Assembly: GCA_963732225.1 (NCBI GenBank)
Contig: CAVSYR010000005.1
Coordinates: 744,001-808,000 of the forward strand
DNA length: 64,000 bases
From: VRUE01 sp963732225
GTDB lineage: Bacteria > Actinomycetota > Thermoleophilia > Solirubrobacterales > 70-9
Direction: 5' to 3'
The notes under the pieces were generated by a model. It was not told where the DNA came from. It did no database searches and worked only from the letters and a program-made list of their open reading frames with translations. Positions 51,151-59,299 of this stretch are shown here, piece after piece. Every line of letters starts with the position of its first letter. Position 1 is the stretch's first letter. Position numbers and translations under genes: made by a program.

Positions 51151-53157
51151 GTGGCCAACCGCCTGGCACAGGAGACCAGTCCCTACCTGCTGCAGCACCG
51201 TGAGAACCCGGTCGACTGGTACCCATGGGGCGAGGAGGCCCTCTCGCGAGCCCGTGACGAGGACCGTCCGATCTTGCTCTCTGTTGGCTACTCGGCTTGC
51301 CACTGGTGCCACGTGATGGCGCACGAGTCCTTCGAGGACCCCGAGACCGCCGCCTACATGAACAAGCACTTCGTCAACGTCAAGGTCGATCGCGAGGAGC
51401 GCCCCGACGTCGACGCCCTCTACATGGAGGCGGTGCAGGCGATCAGCGGCCAGGGCGGTTGGCCGATGACCGTCTTCCTCGACCCCGAGGGCGTGCCTTT
51501 CTACGGCGGCACCTACTTCCCGCCGGACGAGGGCCGCGGCATGCCGAGCTTCCGCATGGTGATGGAGGCAGTGGTCGACGCCTTCGAGAGCAAGCGCGGC
51601 GAAATCGAGGAGCGCGCCCCGCAGATGCGAGCCCGCCTCGCCGCGGTCGGCCAGGTCGAGCCCAGCGACTCGCCACAGGCGGCGATGCTGGACGAGGCGA
51701 TCGAGCTGCTGCAGATGGCCGCCGACCGGGCCCGGGGCGGCTTCGGCGGCGCGCCCAAGTTCCCACCCGCATCGGCGATCGAGCTCTTGCTCGCCCGCGG
51801 CGAGACGGAGATCCCCGAGCTGACCCTCGACGCGATGCTCGGCGGTGGCATCTACGACCAGCTCGGCGGCGGCTTCGCCCGCTACTCGGTCGACGCCGCC
51901 TGGCAGGTCCCCCACTTCGAGAAGATGCTCTACGACAACGCCCTGCTGGCCCGGGCCTACCTGCACGGCTGGCAGCGGCTCGGCCACGAGCGCTACCGCC
52001 GAGTCTGCGAGGAGACGCTCGACTGGGCCCTGCGCGAGATGCGCGGCGCCGAGGGCGGCTTCTACTCGGCCCTCGACGCCGACTCCGAGGGCGAGGAGGG
52101 CCGCTTCTACGTCTGGACCCCGGAAGAGATCCGCGCTGTTCTCAGCGATCCGTCCCCGGACGATGCGAACTGCATCAAATTCTCACCCCAGCAGGTAGAG
52201 AATTTGATGCAGTTCTACGGGGTCGGCGAGGGTGGGAACTTCGAGGGGCGGAACATTCTGAACCTGGCCGGTGGCGCCGATGCAGTTGAGCCCGAGGGGT
52301 TGGGCGAAATGCGCCGCGTCCTCTACGAGGCTCGCGCCAAGCGTGTCTGGCCGGGGCTCGACGACAAGCGCCTCACTGCCTGGAACGCGCTGATGATCGC
52401 CGCCTTGGCCGAGGCTGGCGCAGTGCTTGGGCGCGAGGACTACCTCGATGCGGCGCGCGCCTGCGCCGACTTCATATGGAACGAGTTGCGCGACGACGCG
52501 GGCGCCCTGCTCCGCACCTACAAGGACGGCCGTGCCCACCTGGGCGCCTACCTGGAGGACCACGCCTTCCTACTCGAAGCGCTGCTCACCCTCTACGAAG
52601 CGAGCTTCGAGACCGTCTGGTTCGAGCGCGCCCGCGAGCTCGCCGACACCCTGCTCGCCCGCTTCGCCGACGGCGAGCGCGGCGGCTTCTTCTCAACCGC
52701 CGACGACCACGAATCGCTGATCGCCCGGCGCAAGGAGATCGGCGACCACCCGATCCCCTCAGGCAACTCCGCCGCCGCCTTCGGCCTGCTGCGCCTCGGC
52801 GCCCTGACCGGCGAGCGCGCTTACGAACAGGCGGCCGAGGGCGTCTTCCGCCTCTTCTCCGATTCGGCCGGCAAGCACCCCGAGGCCTTCGCCCACCTGC
52901 TCAGGGCGATCGACTTCCAGCTCTCCCCGACCAAAGAGGTAGCGCTAGTCGGCGAGGACCTTGGCGAGCTCGCCGCAGTGGTCCGCAGCGAATTCCGACC
53001 CCATCTGGTCCTAGCCGGTGGGCCCGAGGGGAGCGACGTGCCACCGCTGCTAAAGGACCGGGGCGAAGTCAACGACAAACCCGCCGCCTACGTCTGCGAA
53101 CACTTCACCTGCCGCACCCCCGTGACCGACCCAAAGCTTCTCGACGAGCTTCTCTGA
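51151..53157 (+). CDS. DUF255 thioredoxin-fold protein (YyaL/SPATA20-like)
   Basis: I chose GTG 51151 (ANRLAQETSPYLLQHRENPVDWYPWG); GTG 51142 is also in frame. 668 residues. The N-terminal thioredoxin-like domain has the hallmark SVGYSACHWCHVMAHESFEDPE with a CxxC, then VKVDREERPDVDALYM. The rest is an alpha/alpha barrel like N-acylglucosamine epimerases (GGIYDQLGGGFARYSVD, WQVPHFEKMLYDNALL). Biological role is not established in bacteria. An insertion near residues 335-355 (SPDDANCIKFSPQQVENLMQ) is encoded by a perfect 18-bp inverted repeat (52167-52215). Confidence 0.93.
   Translation: MANRLAQETSPYLLQHRENPVDWYPWGEEALSRARDEDRPILLSVGYSACHWCHVMAHESFEDPETAAYMNKHFVNVKVDREERPDVDALYMEAVQAISGQGGWPMTVFLDPEGVPFYGGTYFPPDEGRGMPSFRMVMEAVVDAFESKRGEIEERAPQMRARLAAVGQVEPSDSPQAAMLDEAIELLQMAADRARGGFGGAPKFPPASAIELLLARGETEIPELTLDAMLGGGIYDQLGGGFARYSVDAAWQVPHFEKMLYDNALLARAYLHGWQRLGHERYRRVCEETLDWALREMRGAEGGFYSALDADSEGEEGRFYVWTPEEIRAVLSDPSPDDANCIKFSPQQVENLMQFYGVGEGGNFEGRNILNLAGGADAVEPEGLGEMRRVLYEARAKRVWPGLDDKRLTAWNALMIAALAEAGAVLGREDYLDAARACADFIWNELRDDAGALLRTYKDGRAHLGAYLEDHAFLLEALLTLYEASFETVWFERARELADTLLARFADGERGGFFSTADDHESLIARRKEIGDHPIPSGNSAAAFGLLRLGALTGERAYEQAAEGVFRLFSDSAGKHPEAFAHLLRAIDFQLSPTKEVALVGEDLGELAAVVRSEFRPHLVLAGGPEGSDVPPLLKDRGEVNDKPAAYVCEHFTCRTPVTDPKLLDELL
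52167..52215 (+). repeat. Intragenic perfect 18-bp inverted repeat
   Basis: GAACTGCATCAAATTCTC (52167-52184) and GAGAATTTGATGCAGTTC (52198-52215) around a 13-base loop, in frame inside the DUF255 gene. It is AT-richer than its surroundings and encodes an extra segment just before the conserved YGV...GNFEG motif. It looks like a small palindromic insertion kept in frame. Confidence 0.75.
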
Positions 53158-53168
53158 ACGTTCCTCGC

Positions 53169-53260
53169 ACGGGTGGCGCGGTGGCGGGGGTCCCCCATAG
53201 CGCAGGGTGCGGAGCACCCGAGCACATGGGGGAGGGCCGCCGCGACAGGACCCGTTGCGC
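53169..53260. terminator. Imperfect nested hairpin between convergent genes
   Basis: Inner stem GGGTGC-GGA-GCACCC (53205-53219), middle stem TCCCCCAT/ATGGGGGA (53191-53198 with 53226-53233) and looser outer pairing (GCACGGGT with ACCCGTTGC, GCGGTGGC with GCCGCCGC). It fills the 110 bases between the ends of the DUF255 gene and glnA. It is a probable bidirectional terminator; no U-tract. Confidence 0.55.
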
Positions 53261-53267
53261 CGAACGC

Positions 53268-54620
53268 TCAGAGGACCGGCAGGAACTGCTCGATCTCGAA
53301 CGGCGTCACCTGCACCCGGTACTCGTCCCACTCCTGCCGCTTGATCTCGACGAAGCGGCGGAAGGTGTGCTCGCCCAGCGTGCGCAGGACCAGCTCGGAG
53401 TCGGCGGCGACCTCGATCGCCTCGCCGAGGGTCGCCGGCAGCTGCTCGATCCCCTGATGGGAGAGCTCCTCGGGCGAGAGGTGGTAGAGGTTCTGCTCCA
53501 TCGGCTCGGGCAGCTCGTAGCCCTTCTCGATCCCTTCCAGCCCGGCCTGCAGCATGCCGGCGAAGCAGAGGTAGGGATTGCAGGCGGGGTCGGGACAGCG
53601 CAGCTCGACCCGGGTCGCACTCTCCTTGCCGGGGTGGTAGAGCGGCACCCGGATCAGCGCCGAGCGGTTGCGGCGCGACCAGGCGAGGTAGACCGGCGCC
53701 TCGTAGCCGGGCACGAGCCGCTTGTAGGAGTTGACCCACTGGGCGAAGAGCGGTGAGATCTCGCGCGCGTGCTTGAGCTGGCCGGCGATGAAGGCCTTGG
53801 CCGTGGCCGAGAGGAAGAACTGGTCGTCGGGGTCGAAGAAGGCGTTCTTGCCGTCTTTCGTCAGCGACTGGTGCACATGCATGCCGGAGCCGTTCTCGCC
53901 GAATAGCGGCTTGGGCATAAAGGTCGCGTGCCAGCCGTACTTCATCGCGTACTCCTTGACCACGATGCGGTAGGTCATGCAATCGTCGGCCATCGCCAGC
54001 GCGTTCTTGTAACGCATGTCGACCTCGTGCTGGGAGGGGCCGACCTCATGGTGGGTGTACTCGACGTGGATGCCCATCTTCTCCAGGGCGAGGACGGTGT
54101 CGCGGCGCACGTCGGAGCCGGCGTCGAGCGTGGTCAGGTCGAAGTAGCCGCCCTCGTCGAGCACTTCCGGCACGCCACCCTCGGGTTTGGCCGAGCGGAA
54201 GTAGAAGAACTCGAGCTCGGGGCCGATGTTGAAGGCGTCGAAACCCATCTCCTCGGCTCGTTTGAGCGCCCGCTTCATGATCCAGCGCGGGTCGCCCTCA
54301 TACGGTTCGCCACCGGGCACCTGGACGTCGCAGAACATCCGCGCCACCGCGTTCTCGCCCTCCGGTCGCCAGGGGATCAGGGCGAAGGTCGAGGGGTCGG
54401 GCATGGCGATCATGTCGGACTCCTCGATCGGGTTGAAGCCGGTGATCGAGGAGCCGTCGAAGCCCATGCCGCCCTCGAAGGCGTCCTCGAGCTCCGAGGC
54501 GTTGATCGAGAAGCTCTTCAGCTGACCCAGTACATCGGTGAACCAGAGCCGGACGAAGCGGACGTCGGCCCCCTTGACCAGCTCGATGACGTCAGCGGCA
54601 CTCTTCGGTTGATCTGCCAT
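53268..54620 (-). CDS. glnA: Glutamine synthetase type I
   Basis: I chose ATG 54620 (MADQPKSAADVIELVKGADV), preceded by a perfect AGGAGG. About 450 residues. Motifs: GFDGSSITGFNPIEESDM, FNIGPELEFFYFRS (Glu ligands), ALEKMGIHVEYTHHEVGPSQHEVDMRY, HATFMPKPLFGENGSGMHVHQSL (ATP site), VPGYEAPVYLAWSRRNRSALIRVP. Length and C-terminus suggest the shorter GSI-alpha form, though NLYHLSPEEL occurs where GSI-beta carries its adenylylated Tyr; whether it is adenylylated cannot be told. It assimilates ammonia into glutamine. It is monocistronic. Confidence 0.95.
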   Translation of the reverse strand: MADQPKSAADVIELVKGADVRFVRLWFTDVLGQLKSFSINASELEDAFEGGMGFDGSSITGFNPIEESDMIAMPDPSTFALIPWRPEGENAVARMFCDVQVPGGEPYEGDPRWIMKRALKRAEEMGFDAFNIGPELEFFYFRSAKPEGGVPEVLDEGGYFDLTTLDAGSDVRRDTVLALEKMGIHVEYTHHEVGPSQHEVDMRYKNALAMADDCMTYRIVVKEYAMKYGWHATFMPKPLFGENGSGMHVHQSLTKDGKNAFFDPDDQFFLSATAKAFIAGQLKHAREISPLFAQWVNSYKRLVPGYEAPVYLAWSRRNRSALIRVPLYHPGKESATRVELRCPDPACNPYLCFAGMLQAGLEGIEKGYELPEPMEQNLYHLSPEELSHQGIEQLPATLGEAIEVAADSELVLRTLGEHTFRRFVEIKRQEWDEYRVQVTPFEIEQFLPVL

Positions 54621-54770
54621 GTTCGGGGTCCTCCTGGGCTCGCGCTTGTCCGCTTCGAGCGCGCAACGATAGGCCAAAGCTCCGTCGCAAACCGACTCGC
54701 GCTGTCAAGCAGTGAACCGCTTGGGTAGAAGCACACGTATTCGGGTACAGAGCGGTTGCTTTCAGGCGGC

Positions 54771-54799
54771 TTGCAGGGCGACATAAAACCAGGTATAAC
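54771..54799 (+). promoter_or_regulatory. Sigma-70-like promoter of the AhpD-like gene
   Basis: TTGCAG (54771-54776), a 17-base spacer and TATAAC (54794-54799), about 98 bases before the GTG start. It is the best -35/-10 pair in the window. Confidence 0.6.
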
Positions 54800-54813
54800 T
54801 TACGAGACGTAAG
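54799..54813 (+). promoter_or_regulatory. Operator-like dyad at the transcription start
   Basis: CTTACG-AGA-CGTAAG, a perfect 6-bp inverted repeat directly behind the -10 box, placed where a repressor would block initiation. The regulator is unknown. Confidence 0.5.
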
Positions 54814-54896
54814 TAGACGGCTGAAAGTAAAGTAAAGGCCAATTAAAGGCTCTGTAAAGCGGAATTCCCCCCAGCAGAGCCGGAGGCGGATGCCAA

Positions 54897-55464
54897 GTGA
54901 CAGTTAAAACAGATGTCAGCAGGTTCCAGATCCACGACGAGTTGACGGCACCTGACGAGAGCGCCCCCCTGATCAAAACGATCCAGGCCACGGGTGGCGC
55001 GGTTACAAAGTTCGTCGGCGTGCTCGCTGGTGCGCCGGCTGTTCTGCGCGCCTACACGCGGATGCGCTCGGAGCTTCGCGGCGGGGTCCTGCCGCGCGCG
55101 ACGCGCGAGCGGATTGCCCTCGCGGTCGCCGAGTACCGCGACGACACCTACAGCATCGCCCAGCACGCCAAGTCGGCGCGCAGCGCCGGCCTCGGACTGG
55201 ACGAGGTTCTCAAGGGCACGCAGCTTCAACTCGAGCGACCCCAAAGAGGCGGCACTACTCGAGTACCTGCACGGTGCCCTCGAGGCCAACGGCCACCCCC
55301 CGCTCCACCTCCACGAGGAGGCGCGTGAGATCGGCTGGACTGATGAGGAACTGCTCGAGGCGGTCGCCCACCTGGTGCTCAACGAGTTCCAGAGTCTGAT
55401 CGCCGGCGCCGCTGAGCTCCCGAAAGACCAATCCGGTCCTCGGGTCCTCCCCTCGGTGGCGTAG
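54897..55464 (+). pseudogene. AhpD/carboxymuconolactone-decarboxylase-like gene with a frameshift
   Basis: GTG 54897 with GGAGG upstream opens a frame giving RIALAVAEYRDDTYSIAQHAKSARSAGLGLDEVLKGT, an AhpD-like core. Around 55211-55240 the homologous reading moves to the +1 frame and continues FNSSDPKEAALLEYLHGALEANG...GWTDEELLEAVAHLVLNEFQSLIAG to the stop at 55464. Joined, the two give a normal-length AhpD-fold protein. The position of the peroxidatic CxxC reads DDTYS, so both cysteines are missing. A sequencing indel, a true pseudogene or programmed shift are all possible. A good promoter, operator and terminator frame the gene, arguing that it was functional recently. Confidence 0.7.
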
Positions 55465-55465
55465 T

Positions 55466-55497
55466 AGAGAGGCCGGGAATTCCCGGCCTCTCTTTTT
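55466..55497 (+). terminator. Intrinsic terminator
   Basis: A perfect 28-base palindrome (55466-55493, centre GGAATTCC) followed by TTTTT, directly after the AhpD-like gene. This is the clearest Rho-independent terminator in the window. It also faces the convergent gene ending at 55504. Confidence 0.92.
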
Positions 55498-55503
55498 GCC
55501 CTC

Positions 55504-56196
55504 CTAGTCCTCTACGACGGTGGCGGTGTAGAGCAGGCGCGCGGTCGCGTAGCGGCAGCCGTATTCGGCGCGGGTGCCGACCTTTTCCTGGGCTTCGCCT
55601 TGGCGGACGTCGTTGGAGTCGACGCATTTGCCTACTTCGCGACTGGCGCGCCAGGCGTTGTTGGAGGGCTGGCCCTGGGCGAAGGCGGGGGCCCAGGTGG
55701 GGACGGTGACGCCGATGATGTCGCCCGCTTTGACGCGAAGCGAAGCGCCGAATTTGACCGTCTGTCCTAGATAAGGGCTGAGGACGTGGACCGAGCCCTG
55801 GGCACGAAGGGCGTAGCGCGGCGGGTTGGTGCCGGCGACGCGGCGCAGGATTGCGAGGCGTGCCTCGGGGGGCGTGCCGAAGAAGCCGTTGAAGAATGAG
55901 CGCTGGCTGCTGGTCGGCTGCGAAAGGGTCAGCGTCCAGGACTTGATCCGGCCGTCCTTGCGCACACGGAAGGGAAGTTCGCCCTGACTGGTGCTGACCT
56001 GGAAGCCGGTGACGCTGCCGATCGCCTGACAGGGCGACTCGGGGCAGGAGGGATCGGGCATGGTCGCCGTTTCGCCGAGCACGACCGTGGTCTGGGCGGT
56101 TTCACTTTCACCCGTAGCAGCGCCGGCGGTGCCAGCGAAAACGACGAGGAGCATCAGCAGCCCGGCGTAGATAGCTGCCTGCAAAGACCTCGACAT
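55504..56196 (-). CDS. Secreted protein of unknown function
   Basis: I chose ATG 56196 (MSRSLQAAIYAG), with GAGGAG seven bases upstream; an in-frame ATG at 56250 lacks one. 230 residues with signal peptide (AAIYAGLLMLLVVFAGTAGAATG). The mature domain is beta-rich: CQAIGSVTGFQVSTSQGELPFRVRKDGRIKSWTLTLSQP, ARLAILRRV, VKFGASLRVKAGDIIGVTVPTWAPAF, and ends with YATARLLYTATVVED. It has four cysteines (SCPESPC early, C near VGKCVDS and YGCRY late). I do not recognise a family. Confidence 0.75.
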   Translation of the reverse strand: MSRSLQAAIYAGLLMLLVVFAGTAGAATGESETAQTTVVLGETATMPDPSCPESPCQAIGSVTGFQVSTSQGELPFRVRKDGRIKSWTLTLSQPTSSQRSFFNGFFGTPPEARLAILRRVAGTNPPRYALRAQGSVHVLSPYLGQTVKFGASLRVKAGDIIGVTVPTWAPAFAQGQPSNNAWRASREVGKCVDSNDVRQGEAQEKVGTRAEYGCRYATARLLYTATVVED

Positions 56197-56274
56197 ACAA
56201 AAGCTCCTCTCGTTGGAAACCTGCCCGTTCCGGGGCAGATTTACCATCAAACCGAGAAATCCTGCTTAGTCGCG

Positions 56275-56784
56275 CTAACCGGAGGAGCCGACGGCGACGG
56301 CGTAGCGAACCTGCCCCACGCCTTCGAAGCTAAGCGCAAGACGGGCGCCGTTGGTGAGGTCGAAATCGTTGCCCGGCGTATAGGGGCCGCGGTCGATCAC
56401 CTTGGTGACCAGGGAGTGACCGTGGTAGAGGAGCTTGATTGTGGTGCCGCAGGGCAAAGTGCGGTGGGCAACGCCGATCGTGCCCGGTCGCAGGGTCTGG
56501 CCACAGGCGGTGCCGTTGCCGTAAAGGCCCGGTCCGTACCAAGTGGCCCCAGCCGAGCGCATCGGAGCGCTGAAGACCAGCCCTGCCCCACCGGAAGTGC
56601 TCGCTTCTCCACTGGGCGCGCCGGCGCCGCCGGTCTGCGCCTCGGCCGCGAGCGGCATCAGGGCCAGGGAGAGCAGCGACACCGCCAGGAAGCTGCGGCG
56701 CAGCCGTCGGCCGAAGTGCGCGCGCGCAGCGCACCCTTGCCGTGAATGATCTTTCCGCCCATAGCGGTTGCTACCTGTCTTCAT
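56275..56784 (-). CDS. RlpA-like double-psi beta-barrel cell-wall protein
   Basis: 169 residues from ATG 56784. A basic N-region and hydrophobic core (RRLRRSFLAVSLLSLALMPLAAEAQ) form a signal peptide. After a Gly/Ser-rich linker the RlpA-type barrel runs GATWYGPGLYGNGTACGQTL, GVAHRTLPCGTTIKLLYHGHSLVTKVIDRGPYTPGNDFDLTNGARLAL, with the conserved Asp of VIDRGPY. Such proteins are peptidoglycan-acting lytic enzymes in other bacteria. It lies immediately downstream of a c-di-AMP riboswitch, the usual arrangement for actinobacterial wall-remodelling genes. Confidence 0.88.
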   Translation of the reverse strand: MKTGSNRYGRKDHSRQGCAARAHFGRRLRRSFLAVSLLSLALMPLAAEAQTGGAGAPSGEASTSGGAGLVFSAPMRSAGATWYGPGLYGNGTACGQTLRPGTIGVAHRTLPCGTTIKLLYHGHSLVTKVIDRGPYTPGNDFDLTNGARLALSFEGVGQVRYAVAVGSSG

Positions 56785-56786
56785 TA

Positions 56787-56918
56787 GCTCTTTACGACGC
56801 TTACGGGGTTAGCTGACGGGCTCGCGCTGAAAGAGCTGCGCTACGTGGCAGATGCCGACGATTCGCCCCAACAATTGGGTCCCCCGCTCTTCGCGATATG
56901 TAGGCGAAGATTCAGCGG
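56787..56918 (-). ncRNA. Cyclic-di-AMP (ydaO-yuaA) riboswitch
   Basis: On the minus strand the conserved blocks appear in order: CCGCTGAATCTTCG, GAAGAGCGGGGGACCCAA, GTTGGGGCGAATC, and GCCCGTCAGCTAACCCCG followed by TAAGCGTCGTAAAGAG. These match the Bacillus ydaO element block by block, including the 5' CGCT/3' AGCG closing pairing. It ends at the RlpA start codon, so c-di-AMP binding probably limits expression of the wall protein. Boundaries are approximate. Confidence 0.92.
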
Positions 56919-56969
56919 AAGTTGGCGGAAGATTAGCAAACGCTAAGACGGAAACCTTGCCAGGCATGG

Positions 56970-56995
56970 AAAAGGCCCCCTTTCGAGGGCCTTTT
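56970..56995 (-). terminator. Terminator after RNase P RNA
   Basis: AAAAGGCCC (56970-56978) pairs with GGGCCTTTT (56987-56995); on the minus strand the stem ends in TTTTCC. It separates rnpB from the riboswitch leader. Confidence 0.8.
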
Positions 56996-56999
56996 CGTT

Positions 57000-57364
57000 A
57001 GCGGGCCTATAAGCCGGATCCTGTCGTGAGCGGCTATCTGTCTCACCGGGACCGAAATCCCGGGGGCCGCCGAAGCGGCCTGCGGCCTACCTGGACCTCG
57101 CCGGGCAGGGTCGACGGTCCTGCTTGGCCTTGCACCGGGCGGGGTTTGCCTGGCCGCCGCGTCACCGCGACGCCGGTGCGCTCTTACCGCACCATTTCAC
57201 CTTTGCCTGTTCGCGACTCACGTGTGGTCGCGCCATCGGCCGTGTATTTCTGTGGCACTGTCCCGCGGGTTTCCCCGGGTGGGCGTTACCCACCGCCTTG
57301 CCCTCTGGTGTCCGGACTTTCCTCGAGGGGTTTTCTCTCCCCCCGCAGTCGCTCGGCCCGCTCA
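57000..57364 (-). ncRNA. rnpB: RNase P RNA (type A)
   Basis: On the minus strand the 5' part reads AGCGGGCCGAGCGACTGC, then GAGGAAAGTCCGGACACC (the universal P4 region), GGTAACGCCCACCCGGGGAAACCC and the 3' GGATCCGGCTTATAGGCC. The ends AGCGGGCC and GGCCCGCT pair to form P1. About 365 bases, standard length. It forms the catalytic core of tRNA 5'-end processing. Confidence 0.95.
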
Positions 57365-57422
57365 GCGATGGTAGCGCGGAGAAGCGGGCTTGAGACAAAT
57401 GCATCGAATAACCTGAGCGTCG

Positions 57423-58250
57423 ATGCCCGTTGCCGTCGTCACCGGAGCAGGCGGTGGTCTGGGCCGCGCAATCGCCCTCGAGTTGGGTGGTCGCGGCTTC
57501 CTTGTCCACGCCACCGACATCGATCCCGACGCCGCTGCCCGTACGGCCGAGGGAATCGGCACCGGCGCGCGTTCGGCCGGCCTCGACGTCCGCGACGAGG
57601 CGGCTTGCCGGGCGCTTGCCGCCGAAGCCGCTGCGCGCGGCGGCACCCTCGACGTCTGGGTCAACAACGCCGGCGTCCTCGCCACCGGCCTCTCCTGGGA
57701 GCAGGACGAGACGACGCGGCGGGCGATGCTGGAGATAAACGCGATGGGGACGATGAACGGGACAGTCGCCGCTCTGGAGCCGATGATCGCCGCCGGCCGC
57801 GGTCATGTGATCAACGTCGTCTCGCTGGCCGGCATCGTCGCGGCGCCAGGTGAGGTGAATTACTCGGCCAGCAAGCACGCGGCGATGGCCTTCACCCTCG
57901 GCACGCTCTTCGACCTGCGGCGCGCCGGGATCAAGGGGGTCGAGCTCTCCGCCGTCTGCCCCGACGGCATCTGGACTCCGATGCTGGAGGACAAGCTCGA
58001 CGATCCCGACGCCGCCGGCTCTTTCTCCGGTCACCTGCTGACGCCGGAGCAGGTCGCGCGGGAGGTCGGCAAGCTGACTGAGCGTCCCCGCCCAATCCTC
58101 ATCCTGCCCCGCTGGCGCGGCCCCCTGATGCGCCTCTTCGACCTCTCCCCCCGCCTCGCCCTGCGCCTGCTGCCCTGGGTGATGCGCGACGCTCGGCGCA
58201 AGCAGCGCCGCTACAAGAAGCTAATTGAGGCCGGTAAATGGCCTAAGTAA
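57423..58250 (+). CDS. Short-chain dehydrogenase/reductase
   Basis: 275 residues. SDR motifs: VAVVTGAGGGLGRAIALEL (cofactor), LDVWVNNAGVLATG, NVVSLAGIVAAPGEVNYSASKHAAMAF (Ser-Tyr-Lys triad) and VCPDGIWTPML. HATDIDPDA after the second strand, with an acidic Asp, suggests NAD(H) preference. The basic C-terminal tail (LLPWVMRDARRKQRRYKKLIEAGKWPK) is typical of SDRs of mycobacterial lipid metabolism. Substrate is unknown. It is convergent with lexA, 27 bases apart. Confidence 0.9.
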   Translation: MPVAVVTGAGGGLGRAIALELGGRGFLVHATDIDPDAAARTAEGIGTGARSAGLDVRDEAACRALAAEAAARGGTLDVWVNNAGVLATGLSWEQDETTRRAMLEINAMGTMNGTVAALEPMIAAGRGHVINVVSLAGIVAAPGEVNYSASKHAAMAFTLGTLFDLRRAGIKGVELSAVCPDGIWTPMLEDKLDDPDAAGSFSGHLLTPEQVAREVGKLTERPRPILILPRWRGPLMRLFDLSPRLALRLLPWVMRDARRKQRRYKKLIEAGKWPK

Positions 58251-58277
58251 GACGCCGCTCTCGCTGCGTCCGCCCGG

Positions 58278-58889
58278 CTAAACCTTGCGGAAGACCCCTA
58301 CGACCTTGCCAAGGACCGTTGCCTCGGTGGTCCGGATCGGCTCCATCGTCTCGTTCTCGGGCTGCAGGCGAATGTGGTCGCTTTCGCGGAAGAAGCGCTT
58401 GACCGTCGCCTCTTCGCCGATTAGGGCGACGACGATCTCGCCGTTGGCCGCGTCGTCCGCTGGCCGCACGACGACGTAATCGCCCTCGAAGATGCCGGCT
58501 TCAACCATCGATTCGCCGCGCACGTTGAGGATGTAGTCGCCGTCCTCGCCGCCGATGATGTCGGGGACTTCGATGTACTCCTCGACGTTCTCTTCGGCGA
58601 CGATCGGCGCGCCGGCAGCCACCTGGCCGACAAGCGGCAGCCCATTGCCCGGCCGAATCGTCCGCTTCGCCTTGTCGAAGAGCAGCTCGATCGCCCGCGG
58701 CTTCGAAGGATCGCGTTTGAGCAGGCCGATTTTCTCCAGGTTGGCGAGATGCGCGTGCACGGTCGAGGATGAATGCAGGCCAACGGCTTTGCCGATCTCC
58801 CGCACAGTCGGGGGGTAGCCCGTCTTTGCCGCATAGCGACGGATGAAGTCGAAGATCTCTTTCTGCCGTTTGGTCAGATCCAACTCCAC
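58278..58889 (-). CDS. lexA: LexA SOS repressor
   Basis: 203 residues from GTG 58889 with GGAGGGGAG as ribosome site. The N-terminal winged helix is LTKRQKEIFDFIRRYAAKTGYPPTVREIGKAVGLHSSSTVHAHLANLEKIG. The self-cleavage site is Ala92-Gly93 (QVAAGAP), with catalytic Ser127 (RGESMVEAG) and Lys164 (ATVKRFF). The SOS box 40 bases upstream shows autoregulation. It represses DNA-damage genes until RecA-stimulated cleavage. Confidence 0.97.
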   Translation of the reverse strand: MELDLTKRQKEIFDFIRRYAAKTGYPPTVREIGKAVGLHSSSTVHAHLANLEKIGLLKRDPSKPRAIELLFDKAKRTIRPGNGLPLVGQVAAGAPIVAEENVEEYIEVPDIIGGEDGDYILNVRGESMVEAGIFEGDYVVVRPADDAANGEIVVALIGEEATVKRFFRESDHIRLQPENETMEPIRTTEATVLGKVVGVFRKV

Positions 58890-58929
58890 GCCTAACTCCC
58901 CTCCTCAACTTGCCGGGTATCGAATCGCT

Positions 58930-58943
58930 CGAACACTTGTTCG
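58930..58943. promoter_or_regulatory. SOS box (LexA operator)
   Basis: CGAACACTTGTTCG fits the Gram-positive/actinobacterial consensus CGAAC-N4-GTTCG exactly, 40 bases before the lexA start. Confidence 0.9.
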
Positions 58944-59020
58944 CAACTGTACCGCCCCGCCCGGATGCCCGCAACCAAAAGCCCCGGAATCCCCAAACAT
59001 CTAGAATCGTCGCCTCTCGA

Positions 59021-59106
59021 GCGGCTGTGGCGGAACTGGTAGACGCGCAAGGTTGAGGGCCTTGTGTCCCTAACGGGACGTGATGGTTCGACTCCATTCA
59101 GCCGCA
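59021..59106 (+). tRNA. tRNA-Leu (anticodon GAG)
   Basis: Acceptor arms GCGGCTG and CAGCCGC, D-arm with CTGGTAGACGC, anticodon stem CAAGG/CCTTG around loop TTGAGGG (anticodon GAG, reading CUC/CUU), a long class II variable arm (TGTCCCTAACGGGACGT) and T-loop GGTTCGACTCC. Discriminator A at 59106; the 3' CCA is not encoded. A possible -10 TAGAAT lies at 59002-59007. Confidence 0.96.
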
Positions 59107-59110
59107 TGAG

Positions 59111-59137
59111 AAAGCCCCCGCAAGTCGGGGGTTTTCG
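59111..59137 (+). terminator. Terminator after tRNA-Leu
   Basis: GCCCCCG-CAAGT-CGGGGG-type stem (about 59114-59131) followed by TTTT. Confidence 0.85.
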
Positions 59138-59299
59138 CGTCGTAGAGCTAAACCATCCCGCCGCTACTGAGCTTTGGATACTCCAGAGCCCTCCTGAGGA
59201 CGCCCATTGGTAGACGTCCAGGTGACCTCTCGCAGCACCTCGCCGACGGGTCCATAGATGACGCCCTTAACCTGCTCCCCTCGTCGCCACCACTGAGTC

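Noticed and set aside
54703..54708. TTGACA on the minus strand as the glnA -35 box
   Set aside because: No acceptable -10 hexamer lies 16-18 bases downstream on that strand.
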